Part shown: positions 11,551 through 23,362 of the stretch, piece after piece
Numbering within the stretch: the first letter of the stretch is position 1
Layout of the letters: the number at the start of each line of letters is the position of its first letter
DNA from: Catonia carolina
Lineage: Eukaryota > Arthropoda > Insecta > Hemiptera > Achilidae
Assembly (NCBI GenBank): GCA_035578175.1
Contig: JAQMRL010000014.1
Location: 10,127,274 to 10,191,273 of the forward strand
Reading direction: 5' to 3'
Length of the DNA: 64,000 bases
The notes under the pieces: model-generated
What the model was told of the DNA's origin: nothing
The model's input: the letters and a program-made list of their open reading frames with translations, nothing else
The model's database searches: none
Program-made: the position numbers and the translations under genes

Positions 11551-13282
11551 TCTGGTGTGACCACTCACACCACTTTCTCTTGCCAATGAAAATAATAAAA
11601 AATATAACCTAACATTAGTAAAACATTAGAAATAAACAAAAAAATTACCTCAAAAACACAACATTATTTTATTTTATTTATTTTATTATTTATTTATTCA
11701 TTTTATTTAGTATAATACAGCTACATTAAAATTACAATTCATTGCTATACATTACTATGTAAACATTTTAAACTAAATATACGCAAAAGCTCTTCTTCAC
11801 AAAAAGTTCTGTCCGCGCATAGGAGTATACAGAACATAAAAATTAAATCACCTTAATGCTTATAACTACTATAAAATTACTAAGTTAAATTACTATAGTT
11901 AAATTGGTTACAAAGATTGCGTTAAACAGAATTAAAAAAAAAAATCATAAAATAAATGATAAATTTAATTACATTTTACATAAAATATCAATATTTATTA
12001 ATTTAAATAACAATAGAAATTTTTAAAAACATTTTAAGAGTATGTTTGTATATTTTGTAATAGAGAGAAATAAAATATATATACTATATATATTATAACT
12101 TTTATTTTATAACTATAACTACTTTACAATAATATATTTTAACTAACACAATGTAAATATTTTAACTTTATGGGAAATTAATTCAATAAATGAACATAAA
12201 GAAACAGTTAAACTATCGCAAAGAGAAAAGTAAAAACTAATAAGAACAGTTATTTTAAGACCTGGTAAAGTTTCTCAAGTTCTTGCTCGTAGATCGAAAG
12301 TATGTGATATTTTAGTTTATGTTTTAATATATGTGGTGACATAATACTGTGTATATGGGGTGAAAGTACGTTAACGAATCGCCTCTCAAGATAGAAAAAA
12401 TGTCTTCTGAAAAAATTACTATTTGGTTTACTAGTCTTAATTTTTCGAGCGTTCCCTAGTACCATAATTGATTTTATTGGGATCAATTATTACTTTACGG
12501 TTACCACAAGCCCAAAAGAACTGTATCAGTACCTTGAAAACAAATAAATACCTTAAAGGAAGAACTCCAAAGTTCTGGAATAGGCTCATAACATTTAATT
12601 TTAATCATGAGTGCATGTTGCAAAATTAAAATCAACGTTAGTTTGGCTTAATAATACGGAAAATTACTCTTTTACGCTAAACTAGGCTCTGTAGAGAAAA
12701 ATTCTTAAAATAAAAGTTGTAGATCTTTTAATTTCCTATACATTTTATTATATACACTTTTTTCGCTAAATGGTGACTGAAATCTTAAGAAATCCATTTT
12801 TTACATATTTTCATGTAAAAAATAAAACAGAAAGTCACTAATTACGGCTAACTAAGAATACATAAAAACGTTTTGGAAACAGAATGTTGTAGATTTTTCA
12901 ATTTCCTATAAATTTGATTATGTACATTTTTGTGCTAAAACGCATATTAAGGCCGCAGTCTGAAAAAACGATTTTGTTTCTTCGAGAGAATAGCTTTTCT
13001 AAGACTTTCAGCACACACAGCGCCCACCCTATCTTAAAAAGTAGCTATAAAAATCGTAGGAAATGAAGCGATTTAAAAAAAAATCGTTGTGTCGTTTTTG
13101 AGAAAATCGCAAAAAAGTGAAAAATTACACGAATAAACTACTACTTCCGGTTGACCGATTTTGATTAAAATGTTGTGTCGGGTCCGGTAGTTGTATATAA
13201 CTTAAGTTTTAAGTTCTTACGATGTTCCATTTTTGAGATGTTCTGTTTACACACACACACACAAACCCGCGCGCGCGCGCAT

Positions 13283-13322
<40 letters not shown>

Positions 13323-13345
13323 CAATCGCTAAAAATATGTTTTTT
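11551..13345 (+). mobile_element. Family A element interrupted by a LINE fragment, 3' truncated
   Basis: The family A start lies at 11551 and continues to about 11671. It resumes at about 12587 and ends at about 13345, just after the microsatellite block, without the terminal hairpin. A 160-bp CA/CG-alternating region lies at 13250-13319. Confidence 0.8.
11672..12586 (-). mobile_element. 5'-truncated LINE inserted in family A
   Basis: This ~915 bp block is flanked by imperfect duplicates of the family A target: CACAACATTATTTTA at about 11657-11671 and CATAACATTTAATTTTA at about 12587-12603. The minus strand ends in an A-rich (AATAA)-type tail at 11672-11700. A short minus-strand frame (12486-12250) resembles the C-terminal end of a LINE reverse transcriptase protein, but too little remains to name a clade. 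Confidence 0.55.
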
Positions 13346-13541
13346 TGTTTTATGTTTAGGTTAATGAAACAAATTAAGTCCATTAATAATTTATCACTTT
13401 CAAATTTCTTTCATTTCTTTCATTTTATTATTTAAGTAACATTGTAACAATCACCAATTTGAAATGGGTATACAAATAAAATTACTTTCCGCCATTTTGT
13501 TTTGATTAATCATAAGCAAATGAAACTCTAGGGTACTTTTT

Positions 13542-13670
13542 ACTTTCTCTTGCCTATATGAATATATAGAAAGGAAAGTATTGTTTTCATGTCGATTTTT
13601 CGAAATCGAGTTTTCACCGGATCTACACGTTTTCAGACCCCCTGAACCCAAAACATGTTTTTAGCGATTG

Positions 13671-13715
<45 letters not shown>

Positions 13716-13786
13716 TGTATGCGTGTGCGTGCGTGCGTGCGTGTGTGCGTGTACGTGCGTGTGTGTGAGTGCGCGCGCGCGCGCGC

Positions 13787-13837
<51 letters not shown>

Positions 13838-14604
13838 CAGAATATCTCAAGAACGGAACATCTACAAACTTGAAACTTAAAACTTAAGTTACATACCACT
13901 ACCGGACTCGACACGAACATTTTCATCAAAATCGGTCAACCGGAAGTAGTAGTTTGTTTGTATAATTTTTCACTTTTTTGCAATTTTCTCAAAAACTGGT
14001 CCTACAATTTTTTTAAAAATCGCCTGGTTTACTTAATTTTGTATGCTCTGCATGATAGGGTAGGCGCCATGTTTGCTGAAATTCTTGGTGAGGCTGTTTC
14101 CACGTAAAAACATTGTTTTTTTTAGATTGCGGCTTTAATATGCATTTTAGCGCAGAAAGTTATATAATAAAAAGTGTAGACAATTTAAAATCCTAAAACT
14201 TTTATTTGAAATTTTTTTGTATAACGCTTAGTTTAGCGGTAATTAGCGATTTTCTGTTTTTTTCTCACGAAACCGTGTGAAAATCGATTTTTTAAGATTT
14301 CGGCTTTAGTATGCATTTTACGACAAAAGTGTGTATAGTCAAATTTATAGGAAATTAATAGATGTACAACGTTTATTTACAGCATTTTTCTCTACAGAGC
14401 CTAGTTTAGCGTGAAAGAGTGATTTCCGTATTTTTAAGCAAAACCGAGTTTGATTTTCATTTTGCGTCTTTCACTCATGATTAAATCAGGTTATGTTTAT
14501 TGAGGTTAGTTTTTGTTTATTTCTAATGTTTTATTACTAATGTTACGATTATTGTTATTTATTTGCATTGGCAAGAGAAAGTTGTGTGAGTGTTTCACAC
14601 CGGA
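13542..14604 (-). mobile_element. Family A element with long GT microsatellite
   Basis: Complete reverse copy, 1063 bp, longer than others because of a ~165 bp GT/GC tract. It faces the preceding forward copy. Confidence 0.85.
13671..13834. repeat. Long alternating GT/GC microsatellite
   Basis: Almost uninterrupted alternating purine-pyrimidine sequence, mostly (GT)n with a (GC)n core near 13771-13787. It occupies the position where every full family A copy carries a CA/GT run. Confidence 0.95.
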
Positions 14605-14717
14605 GTTTTTACATACGTATTTATTAAAACTGTAAAGTTTCCAGTCTGTAGAGTGTGCGATACGTCCGGCATATTAATTAAAAAATGGCAACCTCATCGT
14701 GGGACAGCCGGTAATCA

Positions 14718-15185
14718 AAAATGTAGGAAATTAAAAAACTTACAACTTTTATTTTAAGGATTTTTCACTATAGAGCCTAGTTTAGAGTCAAAGATTGATT
14801 TTCCGTATTATTAAGTTAAACCAAGGTAGGTATTCACTTTGCATCATTCACTCATGATTAAAATTAGGGGTAATGTTTTATGAGGTTAATTTATTTTTGT
14901 TTATTTAAAGTCACATTTACAGCTTGATCATTAGTGACTATACGGTTGGTTAAGAAACTGTAATGATGGGTTTTGGCACGTAATAGTTTGTAGGTCGCAG
15001 CCGGGAATCGAATCCAGGAACTCCGCTTATTAGGCTAGCGCGTTAACCACTACGCCACGGAGGCAGCCATTTTTCATTTTATATGATTGAACATATTAAT
15101 ATGATTGATTTATCATTGAAAAATGTTGTAACCGTTCATTATTTACATTGGCAAAAGAAAGTCGTGTGAATGTTTTAACATCAGA
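14718..15185 (-). mobile_element. Family A fragment interrupted by SINE S
   Basis: Body and start of a reverse family A copy (14718-14899 and about 15080-15185, ending in a degenerate CATCAGA). The SINE at 14899-15079 splits it. Confidence 0.7.
14899..15079 (-). repeat. tRNA-derived SINE (family S)
   Basis: On the minus strand: an A box GGCGTAGTGG, GCGCGCTAGCC-like anticodon-arm sequence, B box GGATTCGATTCCC, the shared AAAACCCATCATTAC body and the tail GTGACTTTAAATAAAC. It matches the copy at 6492-6650. Confidence 0.75.
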
Positions 15186-15548
15186 TTTCTTTTTTCAAAT
15201 AATGGTTTTTATTAAATAAATTAGTATCTGTAAGTTTTCTTATTTTTTCTCGATAGCTCTTTTCTGTTTTATTGTTCAACTTCTTTGCCGTTTGCAAGTC
15301 CATTTTATATAACAATTGTCATCTCGTGGTATTGATTTAATTGTTTTGTCTGTTTTTTTAAAGACTGGAATTCGTTCTTTTATAATACAGAATTCCTTTT
15401 TACTTTTCAATTTTTCACATTTATGATAAAAGTGCCGTTGTTTTGAAAAATAAGTTATGAATAGGACTTAATTTATTTAACTTTATATTTTTAATTGTTT
15501 ATGTGGTAGCCTGTATGAAAAACACAACCTCCAAATTTAATTATTTTT
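15186..15548. other. Unassigned AT-rich stretch
   Basis: No features seen. Confidence 0.4.
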
Positions 15549-16425
15549 ACTTTCTCTTGCCTATATGAATTTATAAGAAGGAAAGTATTGTTTTCATATC
15601 GATTTTTTGAAATCGAGTTTTCACCTGATCTACACGTTTTCAGAACCCCTGAACCCAAAAAACATGTTTTGAGCGATTGGTCTGTGTTTGTGAACAGAAT
15701 ATCTCAAGAACATGAATATCATCGTACGAACTTGAAACTTGAAACTTAAGTTAGATGGTACTACTAGAGGAGCCGACACGAACATTTTCATCAAAATCGG
15801 TCAACCGGAAGTAGTAGTTTATTCGTGTCATTTTTCACTTTTTGCGGTTTTTTCAAAAACGGCTTCGACGATTTCTTTTAAAATTCCCTCATTTACTATG
15901 TTTTAATGCTCTACAAGATAGGGTAGGCGCCATGTTTGCTGAAATTCTTGGGGAGGGTGAGCTCTCGTAGAAAAAAATATTATTTTAAGATCGCGGCTTT
16001 AATATGTATTTATTTAGCGCAAAGATGTATATAATAAAAGTTGTAGAAAATTTAAACTCCTACAACTTTTATTTCAAACATGTTTTGTATAACGCTTAGT
16101 TTAGGGGTAATTAGTGATTTTCTGTTGGTTTTTTCAAGAAAATCTGTAAAAAATGGATTTTTTAAGATTTCTGCTTTAGTATGCATTTTAAGACAAAAGT
16201 GTATATCAAATTTATAGGAAGTGAAAAGATCTACAAATTTTATTTAGAGAATTGTTCTCGACAGAGCTTAGTTTAGCGAGAAAGAGTGATTTTCCGTATT
16301 TTAAAGCCAAACAGGTTGATTTTCATTTTGCATTCATTTTCATGATAAAATAAGGTTTTCTTTGTTTATTTCTAATGTTAGGTTATATTGTTAATTATTT
16401 GCCTTGGCAAGAGAAAGTTGTGTGA
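15549..16425 (-). mobile_element. Family A element, truncated at its start end
   Basis: Reverse copy lacking the microsatellite expansion (only GTGTTTGTG remains). It stops inside the GTGTGAGTGTTTCACAC hairpin. Confidence 0.8.
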
Positions 16426-16433
16426 TTATCTAC

Positions 16434-16762
16434 ATTAAAATGCATACTAAAGCAGAAATCTTAAAAAATCCATTTTTTACAGATTTCTTGAAAAAAAAAC
16501 CAACAGAAAATCACTAATTACCCCTATCTTTCCGATGTCGATTGATGGTTAGATATAAAATATAGCCTTAGTATGCATTTTATGAGAAAAGTGTAAATAA
16601 TTAATTAAAGTTATAGAAAGTTAAACAACATACAACTTTTATTTAAACATTTTCTCTTCAGAGCCTAGTTTAAACTTTAGAGGCAATTACTGATTATTTA
16701 CAGAGATTGATTTTCATTTTGGGTGATTCACTAATGATTAAAATAAAGTTATGTTTTTCAAT
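16434..16762. mobile_element. Inverted and direct family A scraps
   Basis: 16434-16525 is a near-exact inverted copy of 16103-16192 in the neighbouring element. 16560-16762 is a further reverse-orientation body fragment ending at the mariner insertion. Confidence 0.7.
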
Positions 16763-16929
16763 ATACGAGGGTCATCCTTAAAGTAAAGACGGTTGGGAAA
16801 TTTCTCGCCTTGAGGTTTACTAACCTGTGTGGTGGAAGGCCAGTCTCGTAATGTACTCACTGCATTGTTGTTTGTCTGTTGTCGCGTTGTTGTATCTTTA
16901 TTTATATTTGGTGTTTATTGTGTTTTGAA

Positions 16930-18663
16930 ATGAATCAGATAATTGATGTTGCCGCTGATTGTGAAATACGTGGAGTGATACGTTTTTTAAATCATCAAAA
17001 CGTTAAACCGGTCAAAATTCAAAAACAGTCGGTTGCTGTGTACGGTGATAATGTAGTAATGAATGAAAGAAACGTTCAAAATAGTGTGAAAATTTTAAAA
17101 ATACGAGAGTTAATGCGTATGATGTAGAACGTTCGTGGAGGCCCTCAATAATAAACAAGGACTTGTTGAAAAAGGTCGATGAAGAAATCAAAAACAATCT
17201 TCGCATGACAATATCTAAATCGGCCTTTAGTTTCTCTGATGTTTCAAGAGCTGTTATTGGTCACATTGTGCTTGATCATTTAGGCTTTAGAAAGGTTTGT
17301 GCGCGTTACGTACTTACTTACTTACTTACTTACTCCCATGGCCATCTATATCGGAGTTGATATTTAGCCGCACCAACAACAAGCCTCCATGTCGCTTGAT
17401 CTTCAGCATCTCTTTCTGTAGCTCCAAGTCTCTCCATGTCGGTCTTAACCTGCCATCTTTGTCTAGGTCTTCCCCGGGGGCGCCTTCCTGTGGGGTTGGG
17501 GTCTAATATTTTCTTCAGGTTGGACTCTTCTCCTCTTCTTAGCACGTGCCCAGCCCATCGCATTCTCCTACATTTTATTTCGCTTACAATGTCTGGGTAA
17601 CTGTAGAGGTCCCTAATTTCCTTGTTGTGTTTTCTTCTCCATTCTCCTTGTTCATATGTGGGCCCATATACCTTGCGCAGGACTTTATTTTCAAACACTA
17701 TCAGCTTTTTTTCTTCCTTCTTGGTCATTCTCCACGTTTCAGAGCCATATAATAGAACTGGACATATGATTGTTTTATATAGTCTAATCTTTGTTTTGTG
17801 GGATAGGGACTTTGAAGATAGTAATTTGTTGCAGGCATACATACATTTGTTTGCTGAGTTTACCCTGTTTTGTATCTCCACAACATCAGAATTTTTATTT
17901 GAGATGGTTACTCCAAGGTATTTGAATTCATGGACTTGTTCAAATTCATGCTCATTTATTTTTATATTTATTTATTTTATATTATATTTATTTATATTTA
18001 TTTTATATTTATTTTACATTTATTTATCGAAACGTCACAAACAAATCCGAATGGCATCAGCGTTGGAATTTCTGATGCGCTACAGAGAAAATGGTGATGA
18101 ATTCCTTAATTCAATAGTTACCGGTGATGAAACGTGAATTTCTTATTACAAACCAGAACGAAAACGGCAGTTATGTGGTAGGCGTCATCCTCAGTCACGA
18201 ACGAAACCGGCCAAGATTAAGCCGTTTGGAAGGAAATAGATGGCCACGGTCTTTTGGGATCGATTTGGCATACTGTTGATTGGACTTTACGCCACGCGGT
18301 ACGACTGTAAATGCAGAATATTACTGCGAAATTCTATGCAAGTTATGACGTGTCATTCAAAATCGGCGCCGTGGACGGCATCGTACTCTTGCACGATAAT
18401 GCACGTCCACATATGGCAGGTAAGACGCTCGATTTACTTAAAAGATTTGAATGGGAAATTTTCAGTCACCCACCGAACAGCCCAGATTTCGCGCCTTCAG
18501 ATTTCCATTTGTTTGGCAAATTGAAAGAATTTTGGGTGGTAAGTAATTCGCAGATGACGATGAACTTGAAGATGCTGTGAATCAGTGGCTAAATGAACTG
18601 GTTGCAGAAGAATATGACGAGGGTATATTGAAGCTGGTGAATCGCTATGACAAAATGTCTTAA
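16930..18663 (+). pseudogene. Mariner transposase pseudogene
   Basis: The N-terminal helix-turn-helix half (CEIRGVIRFLNHQNVKPVKI, later KKVDEEIKNNLRMTIS) runs from the ATG at 16930 to about 17308. The catalytic half follows at 18028-18663. The three acidic residues are visible in VTGDET, LHDNARPH and SPDFAPSDFHLF; the last two are separated by 34 residues, giving DD34D as in mellifera/irritans-type mariners. A TGA at 18135-18137 replaces the Trp codon after the first Asp, and there are frameshifts near 17105, 18230 and 18540. The RTE-like insertion removes part of the middle, so the product would be inactive. Confidence 0.9.
17315..18026 (-). mobile_element. RTE-like LINE 3' fragment inserted in mariner
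   Basis: A frame on the minus strand, 17881-17330 with upstream codons to about 17950, encodes the C-terminal end of a LINE reverse transcriptase: FKYLGVTI near its start, LYGSETW, RRMRWAGHVLR and a basic GRRPRGRPRQRW stretch. The reading frame is closed by TGA just before a (TAAG)n-type tail at about 17312-17332, typical of RTE-like 3' ends. The 5' side is AT-rich (17955-18026). This is a 5'-truncated copy with no catalytic box left. Confidence 0.8.
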
Positions 18664-18979
18664 TTCATATGGCGACTATGTAGAGCCTTTAATGTAAGTT
18701 ACGTATTTTATTGTAGTAACATATTTATTGTTTTTACATATTTTTCTGAATATATTTTTTTACAACAATAATGTTTGCAAAGATATGACCCTCGTAAATT
18801 CATATTTTTTTGGTGAAAGTACAGTAATACTTCTGCATTACTGCTCACTAGGATTACACATTTGTCCATTAAAACCAACTGAATATTGTATACCTAAGTA
18901 CAGAAAAATATTTGTTTTTATTTATTTCAACCTATTTAAAATGGTAAACTATTTGGCCTAAGAAGTATTTCTATACTCT

Positions 18980-21975
18980 CACGTTCAGAATGCAGTACAG
19001 CTCGTATGAGAACCCGTTGTGTTACCAGTCGTGCGGAAAACATCAGGCACGGCCAATAAAACAATAACTGGTCAACAGTGATTTTGTTACATGGCTAATA
19101 TTTGCTGAGTCTTATGTATTTTTGGGCGCTGAATCCGAATCTGAAGTCAGAATTTCCCCATCAGGCTTAGTTTTTTTGTAATACCTCTTCCTGTATTACT
19201 AGCAAGTTCATGCAGGGCATGAACTATGTGAGTAAAATATACACATCTCTAATTAATTTATTATATGTTACTACAATTGTATTAATGCAAATTAAAGTAA
19301 AATAACTACTTAGTTTAATAACAGTGCATTACTAGCCATGTAAACATCCAGTAAACAAACACTACGAATTACTGGCTAAGAATAAGTAACTATTGCAACA
19401 GTTTAGTGTGAGCTCCCGTGTGAGTATGTTCATGGTGCAACTACTTTTCTAATCGCTTGTAATTTTGTATAGAGTCAGTGTAGCCATAAAAGTTATATGT
19501 GTATGAAGTGATTAAAAGTTTTGCAATAAGTGTTTGTCAGCGGGTATATAACAGTAAACCTTATAATAAAAATGCCACGGAGTTGTACAAACCATCCAAA
19601 TAGTTTCTGCTACATTTGTGGTGAGTTAACATTAAAGTCTCAGAGGAGAAATATAGCTCCACTGATAAAAAAAGCATACGAGTTATATTTTGGATGTAAA
19701 GTTGGCGATCAGGACAAGTCCTGGGCCTCTCATATTTGTTGCAATTCTTGTGTAACATTGTTAACTGGATGGCTGAATGGATCTCGTCACATGACGTTTG
19801 CAGTTCCAATGGTTTGGAGAGAACCAAAGGATCACTCAATAGACTGTTATTTTTGTACAACGAAAATATCAGGTATAACAGCTAAGACAAGACATACAGT
19901 TAAATATCCTAATATCCCTTCTGCTTTAAGACCTGTTTCTCACAATCCACAACTTCCAATTCCAGTACCACCAAAAACATGGAATTTAGATGAAGATGCT
20001 GTTACTGTAGAAGATAATAATTCAGATTTATCTAATGATGAAGATACAACCGACACAGACTTTTTAGACAATATAAACATTATACCGCACTTAATAAATC
20101 AGTCAAAATTGAATGATCTCGTTCGTGATCTAAATTTATCAAAAAATCAAGCAGAACTTCTTGCATCACGTCTGAAAGGATGGAATCTTTTGTAACACGA
20201 AACAAAAGTATCTGCTTTTCGTGACAGACAGTATGATTTTGAACGATTCTTCTGTCAGTATAAGGACTTAGTTTACTGTCATGATGTGGACTCTTTACTT
20301 GAAGCTTTTGGACACTCTCACCATCCTGATGAGTGGCGTCTTTTTATAGACTCTTCAAAACATAGCTTGAAAGCAGTCCTTCTTCATGTAGGAAATAAAT
20401 ACTCATTAATCCCTGTAGCTCATGCAGCAACCATGAAGGAAACACATACGAAAACATGAAACTTGTGTTGGATATGATTAAGTACGAAACACATTTATGG
20501 CATGTTTGTGGAGACCTGAAAGTGATAGCACTGTTACTTGGTTTACAACTTGGGTATACAAAATTTTGTTGTTTCTTGTGTGAGTGAGACAGCCGTGACC
20601 GGATTAATCATTACGTCAAAAAAGAGTGGCCAAAACGAGAAAGATTGACTGTGGGAGAGAAGAATGTTGCACACCCAGCACTAGTAAAACCTGAAAAAGT
20701 TTACCTCTCGCCACTACACATTAAGCTAGGCTTGATAAAAATTTTTGTTAAAGCAATGGATCTTGAGGGGAATGGATTTCAGTTTCTAAGAAATAAGTTT
20801 CCTAAACTAAGCGAAGCTAGGATAAAAGAAGGTATATTTGTTGTCCCAGACATAAGAAAATTAATAAGTGATATTGAATTTGAAAAAAAATTAATAACTG
20901 TAAAGTTGCTGCTTGGAAATCTTTTAAAAAGGTTGTTAAGAACTTCCTTGGAAATTACAAGGCAGATAACTACAGAGGACTTATAACTGTGCTTCAAAAG
21001 AACTATAAAGCACTTGGCTGTAATATGTCACTAAAAATCCACTTCTTGGATTCACGTCTGGATTTCTTTCCCCAAAATCTCGGAGCTGTGAGTGATGAAC
21101 ATGGTGAACGCTTTCACCAGGAAATATCCGCCATGGAGAAACGCTACCAGGGAAAGTGGAATACAAGAATGCTGGCTGACTACTGCTGGAATCTTAAGAC
21201 TGATAAACCTACAGCAGAATACACCAGAAAATCAAAACGAAGCAAATTTTAGGTATGTAGAAAGCACGTATACATCATATGGTTATACCATAGTAAAATG
21301 TTTTTTTTTTCAAAAAAATAATTGCTTATTACAAAAAAACTATTCCCGATGGAAAGAAACCGTTTTCATATTTGAAATCAGCGTCAAAAGTACTATAATA
21401 TTCAGCCATTTTTGTTCTTGTAACAAACAAAACCCAAAATTTTGTTGTCCAGTGTCTCCACCGGCACCATCCGAAGATCACGGGCAAAATTATTTAGAGT
21501 TTCGCTTACCACGCTCTAACAAGCTCATTTTTAATCCAAAAATTCTGAAAAATTTATTTTGGCTGCCTAATGCATTGTTTTTTAATACTCTATATATGTT
21601 GTTATAATTATACTCTGATATTTAGATAAAATACCCTCGTACAAAGTAAGACGTTTAAATCCCATCACATGTTTTACGTTTCATATCATATGACTTTTTC
21701 GTTTCAATGACGACATACATGTTTTATTATTTTGTTATAAAATATAGAATTTTATCTGTAATTTGATATATGATAAGTCATATGTTGGAAGGGAAGAAAA
21801 ATAATAAACGAGTTTCAAAAAATCACTGGTGATTTTGTATTACGTTATTCGATAGGAGTTTGTAAATAAGAACGTGTTGTGGCGGGGAGTCGATATTTTT
21901 AGTTAGTGTAGTAGTGCTCAAACTCTAATATGAAATACATTGCTTATGGACTTCCCGTACTGCATTCTGAACGTG
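18980..21975 (+). mobile_element. TIR-bounded element of uncertain superfamily
   Basis: Terminal inverted repeats CACGTTCAGAATGCAGTAC (left, from 18980) and GTACTGCATTCTGAACGTG (right, ending 21975) match over 19 bases. They enclose one broken coding region with the same polarity throughout. The target-site duplication could not be settled. About 600 bp of non-coding sequence precedes the gene and 720 bp follows it. Confidence 0.7.
19572..21252 (+). pseudogene. Conserved transposon-borne protein of unknown function, broken
   Basis: The start at 19572 (MPRSCTNH) is preferred to the upstream ATG at 19530 because conservation appears to begin there, though I could not test this. Cysteines C13, C16, C57 and C60 form a CxxC...CxxC pair like a ZAD-type zinc fold. 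Another CYFC pair follows near residue 89, then a Pro-rich and acidic linker. Later segments read DEWRLFIDSSK, CGDLKVIALLLGLQLGYT, KPEKVYLSPLHIKLGL, CNMSLKIHFLDS and AVSDEHGERFHQ. I recall similar unannotated proteins from aphids and Hydra, not checked here. Lesions: TAA at 20193-20195, a frameshift near 20450, TGA at 20585-20587 and a frameshift near 20890. Intact length would be about 560 residues. It may be a transposase, but no DDE triad is obvious to me. Confidence 0.7.
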
Positions 21976-22311
21976 AAATCAACTGTAGGTTATGTTCGGG
22001 AATCTGAACAAATCGGTAATCCGAACTACCTATGGTTCCAATTGATTCGGATTTTGAACTCTCTACTGTAATTATGTATTTAGTCTTGTATATAGGATTG
22101 GAGAGTTACTGTTGATTGTGTACTTAGATAAATAACCAACAGTTCAGTACTGAATCCCTCTCTGAACATCATTAATGTTTTGATAGGGGGCGGCTGCCAG
22201 GCGTGCGTTAACTATTGAACCGATTCCTGTTATCAATATCTCTTAAGCTATTATTCCGCATAACCTGATAATTATACCGCTCTAATTCATTAACCCAAAA
22301 CGTTATTGGTA
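21976..22311. other. Spacer with a pogo/Tigger-like end
   Basis: No gene. Bases about 22030-22075 end in GATTCGGATTTTGAACTCTCTACTG, which recalls a pogo/Tigger terminus. A similar end lies at 24466-24505. Confidence 0.3.
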
Positions 22312-22725
22312 GTAATTTTTACTTTCTCTTACTTTTATACAAGCCAAAATGTCCGTTCGAAGAACTGGCATTTTAATTTTTAAATGCTCGTTCTAAGAAC
22401 TGGCATTTCAATTTTTACTTTTTCTTACCTTTATACTAGCCAAAATGCCCGTTCTAAGAACTGGCATTTCAATTTTTACTTTCCCTTTTTTTACTTACCT
22501 TTATACTAGCCAAAATGTCCGTTCGAAGAACTGGCATTTTAATTTTTACTTTCTCTTACCTTTATACTAGCCAAAATGTCCGTTCGAAGAACTGGAATTT
22601 TAATTTTTACTTTCTCTTACCTTTATACTAGCCAAAATGCCCGTTCAAGAACTGGCATTTTAATTTTTACTTTCTCTTACCTTTCTACTAGCCAAAATGC
22701 CCGTTCTAAGAACGGGCATTTTGTC
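22312..22725. repeat. Tandem array of ~60 bp hairpin units
   Basis: About seven units, each with TTTTTACTTTCTCTTACC, a TATACTAGCC spacer and an AAAATGCCCGTTCTAAGAAC hairpin. The last unit is a perfect palindrome at 22694-22722 (14-bp arms, one central base). The unit start closely resembles the family A terminus TTTTTACTTTCTCTTGCC. Confidence 0.85.
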
Positions 22726-22804
22726 TCAGACGTTGTGGATAGTCTGTTGGTGTACCGTGTTCGATCCCTGTCAGGTCTGATTTTCTTTAATCAATAATCG
22801 AAAC

Positions 22805-23300
22805 CCTGGCGTGGATAGACGGGGGAGGAATCAAGGAAACCTACAGAAAAATAAAACGCAGAATACTCAGAACATGCTTAAACAAGAAACACAAGGTAGA
22901 CAATCACTACAGACTTTTACCTAACGATCAAGTCTACAGAGACATAGAACCAATAACAGTGACCATGCGCTAGTAACAACTGTCGTAATTTGGACATATA
23001 CTAAGAACACCAAACACCAGACTTTTACGCAGAATTATTGACCATGCAATGAGACGAAAAACGGACGCTGGTAACGCATACATGTGGCACAAAGAAATGA
23101 AAACGGATTTATAAGAACTTGGACTAACTCACAAAGATCTAAGGGAAAAATTACCAAAATACAAACAGGTTATCAAGGACCACAACCATCGGTTTCCGAC
23201 TCAGAAAAGAGAATATTAGAAGAGGGAATTTTCAGAAGCAGCCAAACAGAACTTAGGATATGGGTGCTCAGAACATGAGAGAATATCGCGCCAAAAAGAG
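22805..23300 (+). pseudogene. LINE reverse transcriptase C-terminal remnant
   Basis: The plus strand encodes IKRRILRTCLNKKHK, then NDQVYRDIEPITVTMR, FGHILRTPNTRLLRRIID and HRFPTQKREY, a pattern seen at the C-terminus of insect LINE proteins with a zinc-free tail. Several stops and frame changes interrupt it, and neither a catalytic box nor a tail repeat is present. Confidence 0.65.
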
Positions 23301-23362
23301 ACTGAAAGCTTCCAAATTGACTAAAGTGGTCCATTTTGACTAAACAAGCACTAAAAAAAAAG

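Larger units (their letters stand above)
16766..18794 (+). mobile_element. Mariner transposon (DD34D), interrupted by a LINE
   Basis: TIRs CGAGGGTCATCCTTAAAG and its inverse GATATGACCCTCG are flanked by TA on each side (16764-16765 and 18795-18796). Removing the LINE at about 17320-18026 leaves about 1.3 kb, the usual mariner size. Confidence 0.9.

Noticed and set aside
13165..13929. Several overlapping His/Thr-rich or Val/Cys-rich open frames across the microsatellites, also at 23892-24352, 36053-36443 and 41057-41320
   Set aside because: They are translations of the CA/GT tract and conserved flanks of family A in all frames. The same peptide pieces recur with every copy and have no start or codon conservation.
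17622..18137. 171-codon plus-strand frame
   Set aside because: Most of it is antisense to the RTE-like LINE and an AT-rich run; only its last ~40 codons are mariner transposase and are reported as such.
22312..22725. CRISPR-like array
   Set aside because: Units are contiguous degenerate repeats with hairpins and no unique spacers, in eukaryotic DNA.
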